Origin: Mangrovimonas xylaniphaga | Lineage (GTDB): Bacteria > Bacteroidota > Bacteroidia > Flavobacteriales > Flavobacteriaceae | Length of the DNA: 64,000 nucleotides | Assembly (NCBI RefSeq): GCF_001280435.1 | Contig: NZ_LBIP01000022.1 | Span: 1-64,000 of the forward strand | Direction of reading: 5' to 3' | Shown here: one piece after another, positions 51,597 to 60,890 of the stretch | How positions within the stretch are numbered: the stretch's first letter is position 1 | Layout of the letters: the number at the start of each line of letters is the position of its first letter | The notes under the pieces: generated by a model | Database searches by the model: none | Told to the model about the DNA's origin: nothing | Seen by the model: the letters and a program-made list of their open reading frames with translations, nothing else | Position numbers and translations under genes: made by a program

Positions 51597-53554
51597 CCCA
51601 CCACTTTACCAAGTTTTCTAGATAACAACATTTTTAGACCCAGGTAGTCTTTGACGTCCTCTATGATGGCCATTCTATCGACATCTTCACGTAAGGTGTC
51701 GTTCTTGTATTCTGCTACTTTTTTATCAATCAAAAAGCAACGCAGACTTAAAATAGTTTGGTTTACCAACTGTGCTATCGATTCGCTCTTTTGTTTAGGC
51801 ACAATCAAATTGCGTTCCCAATCGTGAAGCGTATAGCGCTCGTCTTCCATAAGAATACTGGTAACTTCACTGGCCATATCCTGATCCAGCCTATTCACAA
51901 ATTCCCTTGTGGAAAATGGCTTGTCGCTATGCAGTTCTTCCATCAAAGAATTATAAATATTATGAAAATTAGGATTAGCAAACTGCATTTCATCCTCCTG
52001 TAAATCAAGGAAAATTTTATCGAATACCTTGGTAGTATTAATAACTGGTTCCAGTTTTAAGTCGCCTGTTTTTTCGTCTTCTTTAAGAACCAAATCATCA
52101 AAATCTTCAGTTTCGCTACCATATAGGAGTAAAATTTCAATGATTTTTCGTTCCAATTCGTACTGCAAATCTATTTTCTGCTTGGGCTCTTCCCTCTTTA
52201 CAACCTGAAAAGCTTGCTGCTCTGGGCGGTCATTTTTACTTGCCTCCTGAACCTCCTTTTTACCCATTTGAGCTAGAGTAGTAAACAGCACCTCTTCACT
52301 AATGTCCATAATTCGGGAACACTCTTGAATATACACCTCCCTTTTGATATTGTCAGGAATCTTTGCAATACTATTGACAATATCTCTAATGGTTTCCGCC
52401 TTTTTGATAGGATCATTATTGGCATCTTCCACCAAAACTGAGGCCTTAAACTGGATAAAGTCCTTAGCATTAGTATCCAAATACTCCTTAAGTTCCTCTA
52501 ATGTATTTTGCCTTGCAAAACTATCCGGATCTTCTCCTACCGGGAAAGTACACACCCTAACGTTCATGCCCTGCTCCAGGATTAAGTCAATCCCTCTCAA
52601 AGAAGCTCTCATACCTGCCGCATCACCATCAAAGAGCACCGTAATGTTTTTAGAGAGACGATTGATTAGTCTAATCTGCTCAGAAGTTAAAGCGGTTCCA
52701 GATGAAGCCACCACGTTTTTAATTCCTCTTTGGTGAAATTGAATCACATCGGTATACCCTTCTACCAAATAGCAATTATCTTCCTTTGCAATGCTTTGCT
52801 TGGCGTGGTAAATACCATAGAGCACTTTACTTTTATGGTAGACCTCACTTTCTGGGGAATTTAAGTATTTGGCGGCCTTTTTATCGGTCACCAAAATCCT
52901 TCCTCCAAAACCCAAAACACGACCACTCATACTTTGTATTGGAAACATTACCCGACCTTTAAAACGATCGAAACGTTTGTCTTCCTTAACAATAGTCAAC
53001 CCTGTTTTCTCCAAATAATCGATCTGATAGCCTTTTTTCAAAGCCTCATCGGTAAAGGCCTGCCACTCATCTAGGGAATATCCCAATTGAAAGGTCTTGA
53101 TGGTATCATTGGTAAAACCACGCTCTTTAAAATAGCTTAAACCAATGGCCTGACCTTTATCGCTTTTAAAAAGAATTTTCTGAAAATAATCCTTGGCAAA
53201 CTCATTAACCAAATACAAGCTCTCACGCTCATTGGCTTCCTGTTTCTGCTCATTGGTCTGCTCAGTTTCTTCAATTTCAATATTGTATTTTTTCGCCAAA
53301 TATTTAATGGCTTCAGGATAGGTAAAATGCTCGTGCTCCATTAAAAAAGTGACAGCATTCCCTCCTTTTCCACTAGAAAAATCCTTCCAAATTTGCTTTA
53401 CGGGAGAGACCATAAAACTAGGCGAGCGCTCATCACTGAACGGACTCAACCCTTTATAATTGGTTCCAGACTTTTTTAATTGCACAAAATCTCCAATAAC
53501 CTCCTCTACGCGAGCGGTTTCAAAGACTTGTTCTATAGAGGCTTTTGAAATCAA
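51593..53554 (-). CDS. dnaG: DNA primase DnaG without zinc ligands
   Basis: DnaG makes RNA primers for replication. The start is placed at the TTG at 53554 (653 residues), where family proteins begin with MISKASIEQVFETARVEEVI; further upstream codons overlap a terminator. The zinc-ribbon region (31-70) reads YKGLSPFSDERSPSF ... IWKDFSSGKGG, in which Ser37, Ser40, Asp58 and Ser61 occupy the positions of the usual Cys/His/Cys/Cys. The TOPRIM catalytic motifs are intact: VEGYTDVI and DGDAAGMRA. A helicase-binding C-terminal region follows. Confidence 0.94.
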   Translation of the reverse strand: MISKASIEQVFETARVEEVIGDFVQLKKSGTNYKGLSPFSDERSPSFMVSPVKQIWKDFSSGKGGNAVTFLMEHEHFTYPEAIKYLAKKYNIEIEETEQTNEQKQEANERESLYLVNEFAKDYFQKILFKSDKGQAIGLSYFKERGFTNDTIKTFQLGYSLDEWQAFTDEALKKGYQIDYLEKTGLTIVKEDKRFDRFKGRVMFPIQSMSGRVLGFGGRILVTDKKAAKYLNSPESEVYHKSKVLYGIYHAKQSIAKEDNCYLVEGYTDVIQFHQRGIKNVVASSGTALTSEQIRLINRLSKNITVLFDGDAAGMRASLRGIDLILEQGMNVRVCTFPVGEDPDSFARQNTLEELKEYLDTNAKDFIQFKASVLVEDANNDPIKKAETIRDIVNSIAKIPDNIKREVYIQECSRIMDISEEVLFTTLAQMGKKEVQEASKNDRPEQQAFQVVKREEPKQKIDLQYELERKIIEILLLYGSETEDFDDLVLKEDEKTGDLKLEPVINTTKVFDKIFLDLQEDEMQFANPNFHNIYNSLMEELHSDKPFSTREFVNRLDQDMASEVTSILMEDERYTLHDWERNLIVPKQKSESIAQLVNQTILSLRCFLIDKKVAEYKNDTLREDVDRMAIIEDVKDYLGLKMLLSRKLGKVVG

Positions 53555-53604
53555 ATCAATACATTTTTGAAAAGGTAAATTTAGGACATTATTGGATACA
53601 AAAA

Positions 53605-53636
53605 AAGCTCCGACCAAAGCATGACCGAAGCTTTAT
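53605..53636 (-). terminator. Terminator after the sigma/anti-sigma/OMP operon
   Basis: On the minus strand AAAGCTTCGGTC pairs imperfectly with GGTCGGAGCTTTTTTT, 17 bases after the outer-membrane-protein gene stop and 51 bases before the chosen dnaG start. Confidence 0.7.
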
Positions 53637-53652
53637 TTTTAGTTGATTTTCA

Positions 53653-54747
53653 TTAATCCATATCAAACCTAATACCCAAGGAAATATTGTTTTGATCTAC
53701 TGGTTGGTCTTTAAAAATTGGTGATAAATCATACTTCGCATACAACCCAATACTACCAAAAGACAGGTAACCACTCACCCCATAGACCAACTCATTAACG
53801 TTATACCCTTTATATTTATCCTTTTCACGGTCTCCGTCCACTCTATATTTCACTTTTTGCTTAGACTCCAAATTAAAACCTGCGTAGCCTCCAATCCCAA
53901 TTTTAAACTTTTTATAGGTAGAATATCTGAAATAAGTATCCCTTTCTATCTTTTTGGATGGCCCAAATTCAAAATGAACAGGAAACACTAAATTGGTTGT
54001 TCTAAATTTCGATTTTCTTACATCCTCAGGAAATTCCGTCAACATTACAATATCGTTAGTTTCTGTAAAATACATATTGTCTTTGATATCTAATTTATTC
54101 CATTGAAATGAAAACCCGTATTTAAGCCTTAGTGCATTAGAATTTTCAAAGACTCTTGTTTTCCATGCATACCCCAATTCTACAAAACCAGAGCCACCGA
54201 ATTTATAGGGTGAGTCTCCAAAAGACTCGCCTTCAATAATAGCGTTGTTAAAACCTATGGCAAAAACTAAATCACCAGTTGTACGCTTATCATAAATAGT
54301 AGGCTTCAATTTATAATCTGCCCTTTCCCCGATATAAATTACACCTCGGTCATACTCGTCCGCCTCTTCACCCTTACCTAACTCCAAAACAAAAGTGGTG
54401 GACCTGTCTTCAGAAGACCACAACTCTTCATTTCTCTCTAAAAGGGCAATTTTATTGTCAATAATTGCCAAGCGATTTTCAATATTTAAAGCGTGTTTTT
54501 GAGCTGCTTCTTTCTTGAGTTGATCCGCTTCCTCCTGAGTAATTTCACCATTATCGAAACGTTGATTAATTCGTTCGACTTCGGCTTTCAAAAGTTCCTT
54601 TTCCTGGTTTTCAATTTCTGTTTTTTCTTTTTTTAGAGCTTCTATCTTAACGCTATTATTAGCTTTTGGAATGGTATCCTGGGCATAAACGTTGCTTAAA
54701 CTTAGACATAGGATTAGCAGCACTACATGTTTTGTAATGGTATTCAT
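53653..54747 (-). CDS. Outer-membrane beta-barrel protein with coiled-coil N-terminus
   Basis: The 364-residue protein has a Sec signal (1-22, ending VYAQ). A charged coiled coil follows at about 35-112 (EALKKEKTEIENQEKELLKA and DNKIALLERNEEL), then a ~12-strand barrel starting at STTFVLELG and ending LGIRFDMD. The barrel holds repeated FRYSTYKKFKIGIGGYAGF-like strands. It is the third gene of the sigma operon, 91 bases after the anti-sigma-like gene. Function is unknown; it may be a target or sensor of the sigma system. Confidence 0.8.
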   Translation of the reverse strand: MNTITKHVVLLILCLSLSNVYAQDTIPKANNSVKIEALKKEKTEIENQEKELLKAEVERINQRFDNGEITQEEADQLKKEAAQKHALNIENRLAIIDNKIALLERNEELWSSEDRSTTFVLELGKGEEADEYDRGVIYIGERADYKLKPTIYDKRTTGDLVFAIGFNNAIIEGESFGDSPYKFGGSGFVELGYAWKTRVFENSNALRLKYGFSFQWNKLDIKDNMYFTETNDIVMLTEFPEDVRKSKFRTTNLVFPVHFEFGPSKKIERDTYFRYSTYKKFKIGIGGYAGFNLESKQKVKYRVDGDREKDKYKGYNVNELVYGVSGYLSFGSIGLYAKYDLSPIFKDQPVDQNNISLGIRFDMD

Positions 54748-54838
54748 AACTGTTTGTTTTTTTAATTGATTTTTAATTTATGTAATCTCCATATACTTGG
54801 CCTGGCATATTTCAATTTGAATTTCCTCACGGAACTAT

Positions 54839-55639
54839 TTACTGATTACGTTGAGTGACTGCAGTTTTCACGGTTACGTAACTTTCTTTTAAGGTTTTAA
54901 AAACTTTATCTCTAAAGGAGTGTTCTATATCCACTTCCACACTCTCCAAGAGTGCATTGGCATCCACAGTTCTTGTGGACTCCTTATATAATCTTTTTTG
55001 CTGAATTTCCAATTCCGCCAGTTGTAACAAGGAGTCGATTTCTCGATCGGTTACCTCTGTATTTTGGGCTGCCAGTTCGGCAATTTGAGTCACGACATCC
55101 TGAACCTTTACATCCAGTGGTTCTAAATTTTCAGAAACTTCTTTATGGTCTTCCACTGCCACATTTTGTTCTATTGCCGATTCGTTTAGAGGTAAGGAAT
55201 TATCCAATTTACTCTTTTCCGAAGAAGGCTCACTTTTCACAACCTTAGCCACAGTTTCTGATTTTGACATTTCGGATATAATCAAATCTCCATTAACTTC
55301 TTCCTCATTATTAACAGATACACTTTCCTTAACTTCAGGTTCTGTGACCGCAACCTTTGTTTCTCCCTTATACTTGGGTGCGATTTCTTCTTCAACATCA
55401 ACAATCACTGGAGAATCTATATTTATACTATCCTTTTTAAAGAAAAGGCTGCTAACCAAAAGGACTCCAACCAAACTAGCGGCTATGCCCATCCACCAAA
55501 ATCTTTTATTTCTGTGTTTATGTTTAGCTGTTTCTGCATCCAAACGGTTGGACAACTTGTCCCAAGACGCTGGCAACGGCTGAATGGCACGTTTCTCCAA
55601 GGTCTCCTTTATGTCATTTTCAAACTTAATTGGCGCCAT
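54839..55639 (-). CDS. Anti-sigma-factor-like single-pass membrane protein
   Basis: The 266-residue protein has a cytoplasmic N-terminus (1-46), one membrane helix (~47-66, RFWWMGIAASLVGVLLVSSL) and an acidic, Ser/Glu/Val-rich periplasmic tail. The first ~45 residues (FENDIKETLEKRAIQPLPAS) resemble the sigma-binding helices of flavobacterial anti-sigma proteins. It overlaps the sigma gene by 14 bases. No zinc-binding HxxxCxxC motif is seen, so it is not a ZAS type. Inhibition of the adjacent sigma factor is inferred from position. Confidence 0.75.
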   Translation of the reverse strand: MAPIKFENDIKETLEKRAIQPLPASWDKLSNRLDAETAKHKHRNKRFWWMGIAASLVGVLLVSSLFFKKDSINIDSPVIVDVEEEIAPKYKGETKVAVTEPEVKESVSVNNEEEVNGDLIISEMSKSETVAKVVKSEPSSEKSKLDNSLPLNESAIEQNVAVEDHKEVSENLEPLDVKVQDVVTQIAELAAQNTEVTDREIDSLLQLAELEIQQKRLYKESTRTVDANALLESVEVDIEHSFRDKVFKTLKESYVTVKTAVTQRNQ

Positions 55640-56189
55640 AACTCGTGTTATTTAATCTGTTCAATTTTTCCTGAAGCATCTGTCTCGCCTTAAACAACTG
55701 CGATTTTGATGTCCCTTCAGAAATCTCCAATTCCTTAGCTATTTCGTGGTGCTTATACCCTTCAATAGCGTACATTACAAAGACCATTCTGTATCCTTCC
55801 GGAAGTTCATCTATGAGCTGCTGAATGTCATTTACTTCAAGTCCTGAAGTTGTACTATATACATGCTCTTGCGGCATGCTTTCCTCTTCTGTGGGAAACT
55901 CCAAGGGCTTTCGTTTTCTAAGAAAAGAAATGGCTTCCCTCACCATAATCCGCCGAAGCCAGCCTTCAAAACTCCCTTCATTCTTAAAGGAGGTAATGTT
56001 GGTGAAGGCTTTAAAAAACCCATTCAACATCACTTCTTCCGCATCCTGTACATCCTTGATGTAATACCTGCATACGCTCAACATCTTTGGCGCATGAATT
56101 TCATAAAGCACATGTTGCGCCTCGCGATTGTCCTTCGCCGCTTTTGTGATAAGCTCTTTGGTATTTTTATGCAGTTGAATGACTTTCAA
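55626..56189 (-). CDS. ECF RNA polymerase sigma factor
   Basis: The 187-residue sigma-70-family protein has region 2 (~20-95, with YIKDVQDAEEVMLNGFFKAF and GWLRRIMVREAISFLRKRKP) and region 4 (~120-180, LPEGYRMVFVMYAIEGYKHH). The start appears to be TTG at 56189, since no ATG precedes region 2. It is the first gene of an operon with the anti-sigma-like and outer-membrane proteins. Confidence 0.94.
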   Translation of the reverse strand: MKVIQLHKNTKELITKAAKDNREAQHVLYEIHAPKMLSVCRYYIKDVQDAEEVMLNGFFKAFTNITSFKNEGSFEGWLRRIMVREAISFLRKRKPLEFPTEEESMPQEHVYSTTSGLEVNDIQQLIDELPEGYRMVFVMYAIEGYKHHEIAKELEISEGTSKSQLFKARQMLQEKLNRLNNTSYGAN

Positions 56190-56263
56190 AATCTACAAGG
56201 TGTTGGTCTTTATATACAAAGACGCAATTATTGAACCAATGGTTGCCTGTAGGTTGAAAAAAA

Positions 56264-57241
56264 TTATTTTTTTCTGTCAATTACGTAGTTCACCATAAGT
56301 TTTAGTGAACTTTTGAATTCAGATTCGGGGTAAGTTTCCAACAAAGTAAGTGCTTCTATTTGAAACTCTTTCATTTTAGCAATGGCATAATCCAGGCCGC
56401 CATTATCTTTAACAAAATTAATGACTTCCTTAACCCGTTTTTTGTCCTTATTGTGATTTTTTATGGAATTGATCAACCACTTTTTGTCCTTCTTATCACA
56501 TTTATTAAGTACATGAATCAACGGAAGGGTCATTTTTTGTTCTTTGATATCGATACCTGTAGGTTTGCCTATGGCATCTTCTCCATAATCAAACAAATCG
56601 TCCTTAATTTGGAAAGCCATCCCAATCAACTCTCCAAATTTACGCATGGTTTCAACCTCTGATGAATTTGGTTTTACCGAAGCAGCTCCCAAACTACAAC
56701 AGGCCGCAATTAAGGTTGCTGTTTTCTGACGAATGATTTCATAATACACAGCTTCCGTAATGTCCAATCGGCGAGCTTTCTCAATTTGCAACAGCTCTCC
56801 TTCACTCATCTCCCGCACGGCCACGGAAATGATTTTCAACAAATCGAAATCATTGTTATCGATGGAAAGCAACAAACCTTTAGATAACAAAAAATCCCCA
56901 ATCAACACAGCAATCTTGTTTTTCCAAAGAGCATTTACTGAGAAAAATCCGCGTCGTCTGTTACTATCGTCCACCACATCATCATGCACCAAAGTTGCGG
57001 TATGGATCAATTCAATAACCGAAGCACCACGATAAGTGCGCTCACTAATTTCGCCATTGTTGACCATTTTCGCCACCAAGAAGACGAACATTGGGCGCAT
57101 TTGCTTCCCTTTTCTGTTAACAATATAAGTGGTAATTCTATTCAGCAATGCCACTTTAGAAGACATGGACAGTTGAAACTTTTGTTCAAAAAGGTCCATT
57201 TCGTAAGCGATGGGCTGCTTTATTTGCTCTACTATTTTCAA
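56264..57241 (-). CDS. Polyprenyl diphosphate synthase
   Basis: The 325-residue trans-prenyltransferase has the first Asp-rich motif in LVHDDVVDDSNRRRG (~90-104) and the second in IKDDLFDYGEDAIGKPTGID (~210-230). It condenses isoprenyl units, most likely to the octaprenyl-type chain for menaquinone. The start appears to be TTG at 57241 (MKIVEQIKQPIAYE), with TAGGTTTG 30 bases upstream as a -7 box. It is not linked to other quinone genes here. Confidence 0.93.
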   Translation of the reverse strand: MKIVEQIKQPIAYEMDLFEQKFQLSMSSKVALLNRITTYIVNRKGKQMRPMFVFLVAKMVNNGEISERTYRGASVIELIHTATLVHDDVVDDSNRRRGFFSVNALWKNKIAVLIGDFLLSKGLLLSIDNNDFDLLKIISVAVREMSEGELLQIEKARRLDITEAVYYEIIRQKTATLIAACCSLGAASVKPNSSEVETMRKFGELIGMAFQIKDDLFDYGEDAIGKPTGIDIKEQKMTLPLIHVLNKCDKKDKKWLINSIKNHNKDKKRVKEVINFVKDNGGLDYAIAKMKEFQIEALTLLETYPESEFKSSLKLMVNYVIDRKK

Positions 57242-57329
57242 CAGAAAAATTTAGTCATTTAAGGTAACGACAAACCTACTAAAAAAGCTTGTAAAATACT
57301 ATTTCAAGTTTCTTTGGAAAGAAAAATCT

Positions 57330-58370
57330 TTAACTCTTATTTGCCAATTGTCCACAGGCCGCGTCAATATCCTTACCTCTAGAACGTCTCACAGTAACCG
57401 TTATATGATTAGCCTCCAATAGGGACACATACATATCAATTGCTTTCGGGTTCGCCTGTTGAAACTCTCCATCATCAATAGGATTATACTCAATTAGATT
57501 AACCTTACTTGGCGCGAACTTACAGAACTGCACCAAGGCCTCAGCATCCTTCCTGGTATCATTGATTCCTTCCCAGACCACATACTCATAGGTGATTCTG
57601 TTTTTTGTTTTGGCATACCAATATTCAAGGGCTTCACGTAAATCTTTTAAAGGAAAGGTAGCGTTAAAGGGCATTATAGAAGTGCGCACTTCATCTATGG
57701 CAGAATGAAGGGATACGGCCAATTTGAATTTCACCTCGTCATCGGCCATTTTTTTAATCATTTTAGGCACACCAGAAGTGGATACGGTAATTCGTCTTGG
57801 AGACATACCCAATCCTTCTGGAGAAGTGATTTTATCAATTGCCTTAAGCACGTTATTGTAGTTCATGAGTGGTTCTCCCATGCCCATAAATACAATATTG
57901 CTCAAAGGCCTATCAAAGTAAAGCTTGCTTTCATTATCAATGGCCACCACCTGATCGAAAATTTCATCAGGATTCAAGTTACGCATACGTTTTAACCTTG
58001 CGGTAGCACAAAACCTGCAATCCAAACTACACCCTACCTGGGAAGACACGCAAGCCGTGGTTCTGGTTGCCGTTGGAATCAACACCGACTCTACCACCAA
58101 ACTGTCATGCAGTCTTACTGCATTTTTTATGGTCCCATCCGAACTACGTTGCATTTGGTCTACCTTCACATGGTTGATCACAAAATTTTCATGCAGCATG
58201 GCTCGGGTATCCTTGGCAATATTGGTCATGTCTTCAAACGTATGGGCGCCTTTATTCCACAGCCACTCATACACTTGGTTTCCTCTAAATGCCTTATCGC
58301 CCTGCTCCACAAAAAAATCACGTAATTGTTCTTTGGTGAGCGCTCGTATGTCTTTCTTCTTTACTTCCAT
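57330..58370 (-). CDS. rlmN: 23S rRNA (adenine-2503-C2)-methyltransferase RlmN
   Basis: RlmN is a radical-SAM enzyme that methylates A2503 in 23S rRNA and A37 in some tRNAs. The 346-residue protein has the Cys cluster CSLDCRFC (~117-124), GMGEPLMNYNNVLKAI, and the second methyl-accepting Cys near the C-terminus (DIDAACGQLA). An ATG start is used, and a TATTTTTG box lies 9-16 bases upstream. It lies downstream of queA, separated by a terminator. Confidence 0.97.
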   Translation of the reverse strand: MEVKKKDIRALTKEQLRDFFVEQGDKAFRGNQVYEWLWNKGAHTFEDMTNIAKDTRAMLHENFVINHVKVDQMQRSSDGTIKNAVRLHDSLVVESVLIPTATRTTACVSSQVGCSLDCRFCATARLKRMRNLNPDEIFDQVVAIDNESKLYFDRPLSNIVFMGMGEPLMNYNNVLKAIDKITSPEGLGMSPRRITVSTSGVPKMIKKMADDEVKFKLAVSLHSAIDEVRTSIMPFNATFPLKDLREALEYWYAKTKNRITYEYVVWEGINDTRKDAEALVQFCKFAPSKVNLIEYNPIDDGEFQQANPKAIDMYVSLLEANHITVTVRRSRGKDIDAACGQLANKS

Positions 58371-58378
58371 AGATGCTG

Positions 58379-58386
58379 CAAAAATA
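58379..58386 (-). promoter_or_regulatory. -7 box of rlmN
   Basis: TATTTTTG on the minus strand, ending 8 bases before the rlmN ATG, matches TAnnTTTG and predicts a very short leader. The -33 box is unclear. Confidence 0.35.
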
Positions 58387-58449
58387 GTGAAAGGAATATC
58401 GATTTACGATTTTTCGATTTAGTTTTATAGAATTCTTAGGATTTCCAAA

Positions 58450-58484
58450 AAAATAAAGCCTTGTAAATTACAAGGCTTTATTCG
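58450..58484 (-). terminator. queA terminator
   Basis: AAATAAAGCCTTGTAA pairs with TTACAAGGCTTTATT. It lies 30 bases after the queA stop on the minus strand. Confidence 0.8.
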
Positions 58485-58513
58485 TATTATATTATTTGGA
58501 TTTACTTTTTTGA

Positions 58514-59563
58514 TTACAAAATCAACATAGCATCTCCATAAGTATAGAACTTGTATTCTTCTTTTACCGCTTCTTCATAAGCTCTTTTGATGAAATCGTG
58601 ACCAGCAAAGGCAGATACCATCATCAATAAAGTAGATTTTGGCGTGTGGAAGTTCGTAATCATACAGTTGGCAATACTAAAATCGTATGGAGGGAAAATG
58701 AACTTATTGGTCCATCCAGCGAACTCATTCAAGGTACCATTGGAAGACACGGAACTTTCAATAGCTCTCATAGAGGTTGTTCCAACTGCACAAACGCGTC
58801 TCTTATTCATAATACCTTTGTTGATTACATCAACAGCCGCCTTATCGATAATGACCTCTTCACTGTCCATTTTGTGTTTAGACAAATCTTCAACCTCAAC
58901 TGGATTAAAAGTTCCCAAACCAACGTGAAGTGTAATTTCCGGCAATTCTATACCTTTAATTTCCAAACGCTTTAATAAGTGCTTAGAGAAGTGCAATCCG
59001 GCAGTTGGAGCTGCCACGGCACCTTCATTTTTCGCAAAAATGGTTTGGTAACGCTCTTCATCTTCAGGCTCCACGTCTCTTTTGATGTATTTAGGAAGTG
59101 GTGTTTCTCCCAATTCGGTAAGCTTGTTTCTAAATTCGGCATATGATCCATCATAAAGGAAACGCAAAGTTCTTCCTCTTGAAGTGGTGTTGTCAATAAC
59201 TTCTGCTACTAACGTTTCGTCATCACCAAAATACAGCTTGTTACCAATTCTTATTTTTCTTGCAGGATCTACCAAAACATCCCAAAGACGTTGCTCTTCA
59301 TTCAATTCCCTTAAAAGGAATACTTCAATTCTTGCTCCTGTTTTTTCTTTATTTCCATACAATCTAGCAGGGAACACTTTGGTATTGTTAAGGATCATTA
59401 CATCTCCTTCATCGAAGTAATCAATAACATCCTTAAACAATTTGTGCTCGATGGTTTGCTCTTTTCTGTTCAAAACCATCAATCGCGCTTCGTCTCTAAT
59501 GTCCGAAGGACGGTCTGCCAATAATTCGTCTGGAAGTTTAAAGTTAAAATTTGATAATTTCAT
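58514..59563 (-). CDS. queA: S-adenosylmethionine:tRNA ribosyltransferase-isomerase QueA
   Basis: QueA adds the ribosyl group that completes epoxyqueuosine in tRNA. The 349-residue protein has [20 protein letters not shown] at the start, the [13 protein letters not shown] motif, [15 protein letters not shown] and the C-terminal [18 protein letters not shown]. The start ATG at 59563 is preceded by a clear promoter. No other queuosine gene is adjacent. Confidence 0.96.
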   Translation of the reverse strand: MKLSNFNFKLPDELLADRPSDIRDEARLMVLNRKEQTIEHKLFKDVIDYFDEGDVMILNNTKVFPARLYGNKEKTGARIEVFLLRELNEEQRLWDVLVDPARKIRIGNKLYFGDDETLVAEVIDNTTSRGRTLRFLYDGSYAEFRNKLTELGETPLPKYIKRDVEPEDEERYQTIFAKNEGAVAAPTAGLHFSKHLLKRLEIKGIELPEITLHVGLGTFNPVEVEDLSKHKMDSEEVIIDKAAVDVINKGIMNKRRVCAVGTTSMRAIESSVSSNGTLNEFAGWTNKFIFPPYDFSIANCMITNFHTPKSTLLMMVSAFAGHDFIKRAYEEAVKEEYKFYTYGDAMLIL

Positions 59564-59586
59564 TTGTTATATTTTATGGGAAGTGG

Positions 59587-59618
59587 CAAATATACAATCT
59601 CAAGATAGGGGTTGTCAA
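59587..59618 (-). promoter_or_regulatory. queA promoter
   Basis: On the minus strand TTG (59616-59618), a 21-base spacer and TATATTTG (59587-59594) fit the Bacteroidetes pattern, 24 bases before the ATG. Confidence 0.65.
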
Positions 59619-59633
59619 GTAAATGGCAGATTA

Positions 59634-60857
59634 TTATTGGTTTATTTGAAATCCAATAGCCGCCAAGTCCTCCCAAAACGTTGGAAAGGATTTTGAAACC
59701 ACCATAGCATCGGCTACCTGCAGCTCTGTTTTTAGAGCTAAAGGCGCAAAGGCCATAGCCATTCTATGATCATTATAAGTAGCCACTGGAGGATTTGATT
59801 TTAAATTTGACACTGGAAACAATTTTAAAGAATCATTAGTGATGTGAACCTCTGCTCCAAATTTCTCCATTTCATTTTTTAATGCCACCAATCTATCGGT
59901 TTCCTTAATTTTCAAGGTGTGAAGTCCTGACAGCTCACACCCAATTCCCAAACCTAGACAGGTAACGGCAATAGTTTGTGCAATATCGGGTGCATTGACT
60001 AGATTGAATTGTTTTGGTTCTAGGTTTTCAGATTCCTTCCTTAGAATAATCTCGTTTACTTTATAGGTCGTAGTTACTCCAAATTGCGAATAAATCTCAG
60101 CAAGAACAGAATCCCCTTGTAGAGAATGTTCTTTATAGGAAGACAACTTGATTTCTGTACCAATGGTACTCAAAGCTACAATGCTGTAAAAATATGACGC
60201 CGAAGACCAATCGGATTCCACAGTCAAGTTTGTTGTATTTAAAGGGGATGTTTTTGGAGCGACTGTAATAAGGTTTCCTTCAAATTTGGTATCTACCCCA
60301 ATTTGATTTAGTAAATCCAAAGTCATTTTAATGTAAGGCACCGAAGTAATCGTACCTTCTAATGTCAACTCCAAACCGTTTTCCAATTTTGGCGCTACAA
60401 GTAACAAGGCTGAAATATATTGACTGCTTACATTGGCCTTTAAACTCACTTTGGATTTGGTTAGCTTTTGTCCTTTGATTTTTAAAGGAGGGCAACCTTC
60501 TGTTTCTAAATAATTAATATCGGCACCTAAGATATTCAAAGCATCTACCAACACCTGAATGGGCCGCTCCTTCATTCTTTCAGATCCCGTCAACACAACG
60601 TCGATTCCTTCTTTGGTTGCAAAATAAGCCGTAAGAAAACGCATAGCTGTCCCAGCGTGATGGATATCGATGAGATTGGAATGAGATTCCAAGGCTTTTT
60701 GCATCACCTTGGAATCATCAGATTCTGATAAATTTTCTATTGATATTTCAGGAAATAAGGCCTGCAATAATAACAGCCTATTGGATTCGCTCTTAGACCC
60801 TGTAATGGTAACACTCGACGTTTGTTCAACAACCGATTTACGGAGTTGGATATTCAT
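59634..60857 (-). CDS. aroA: 3-phosphoshikimate 1-carboxyvinyltransferase (EPSP synthase)
   Basis: AroA joins shikimate-3-phosphate with phosphoenolpyruvate on the route to aromatic amino acids. The 407-residue protein has GSKSESNRLLLLQAL (substrate Lys/Ser), HHAGTAMRFLTAYF, the catalytic LKIKETDRLVAL, and YNDHRMAMAFAPLAL. At 407 residues it is slightly shorter than E. coli AroA. The MazG-like gene lies upstream (33 bases), so the two may be cotranscribed. Confidence 0.95.
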   Translation of the reverse strand: MNIQLRKSVVEQTSSVTITGSKSESNRLLLLQALFPEISIENLSESDDSKVMQKALESHSNLIDIHHAGTAMRFLTAYFATKEGIDVVLTGSERMKERPIQVLVDALNILGADINYLETEGCPPLKIKGQKLTKSKVSLKANVSSQYISALLLVAPKLENGLELTLEGTITSVPYIKMTLDLLNQIGVDTKFEGNLITVAPKTSPLNTTNLTVESDWSSASYFYSIVALSTIGTEIKLSSYKEHSLQGDSVLAEIYSQFGVTTTYKVNEIILRKESENLEPKQFNLVNAPDIAQTIAVTCLGLGIGCELSGLHTLKIKETDRLVALKNEMEKFGAEVHITNDSLKLFPVSNLKSNPPVATYNDHRMAMAFAPLALKTELQVADAMVVSKSFPTFWEDLAAIGFQINQ

Positions 60858-60890
60858 AGCAATGATTTGTAAATTACTTATTTGAGCAAT

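Noticed and set aside
53555-53617. A longer DnaG reading from 53617.
   Set aside because: The extra 21 residues start inside the terminator of the preceding operon and do not match DnaG N-termini.
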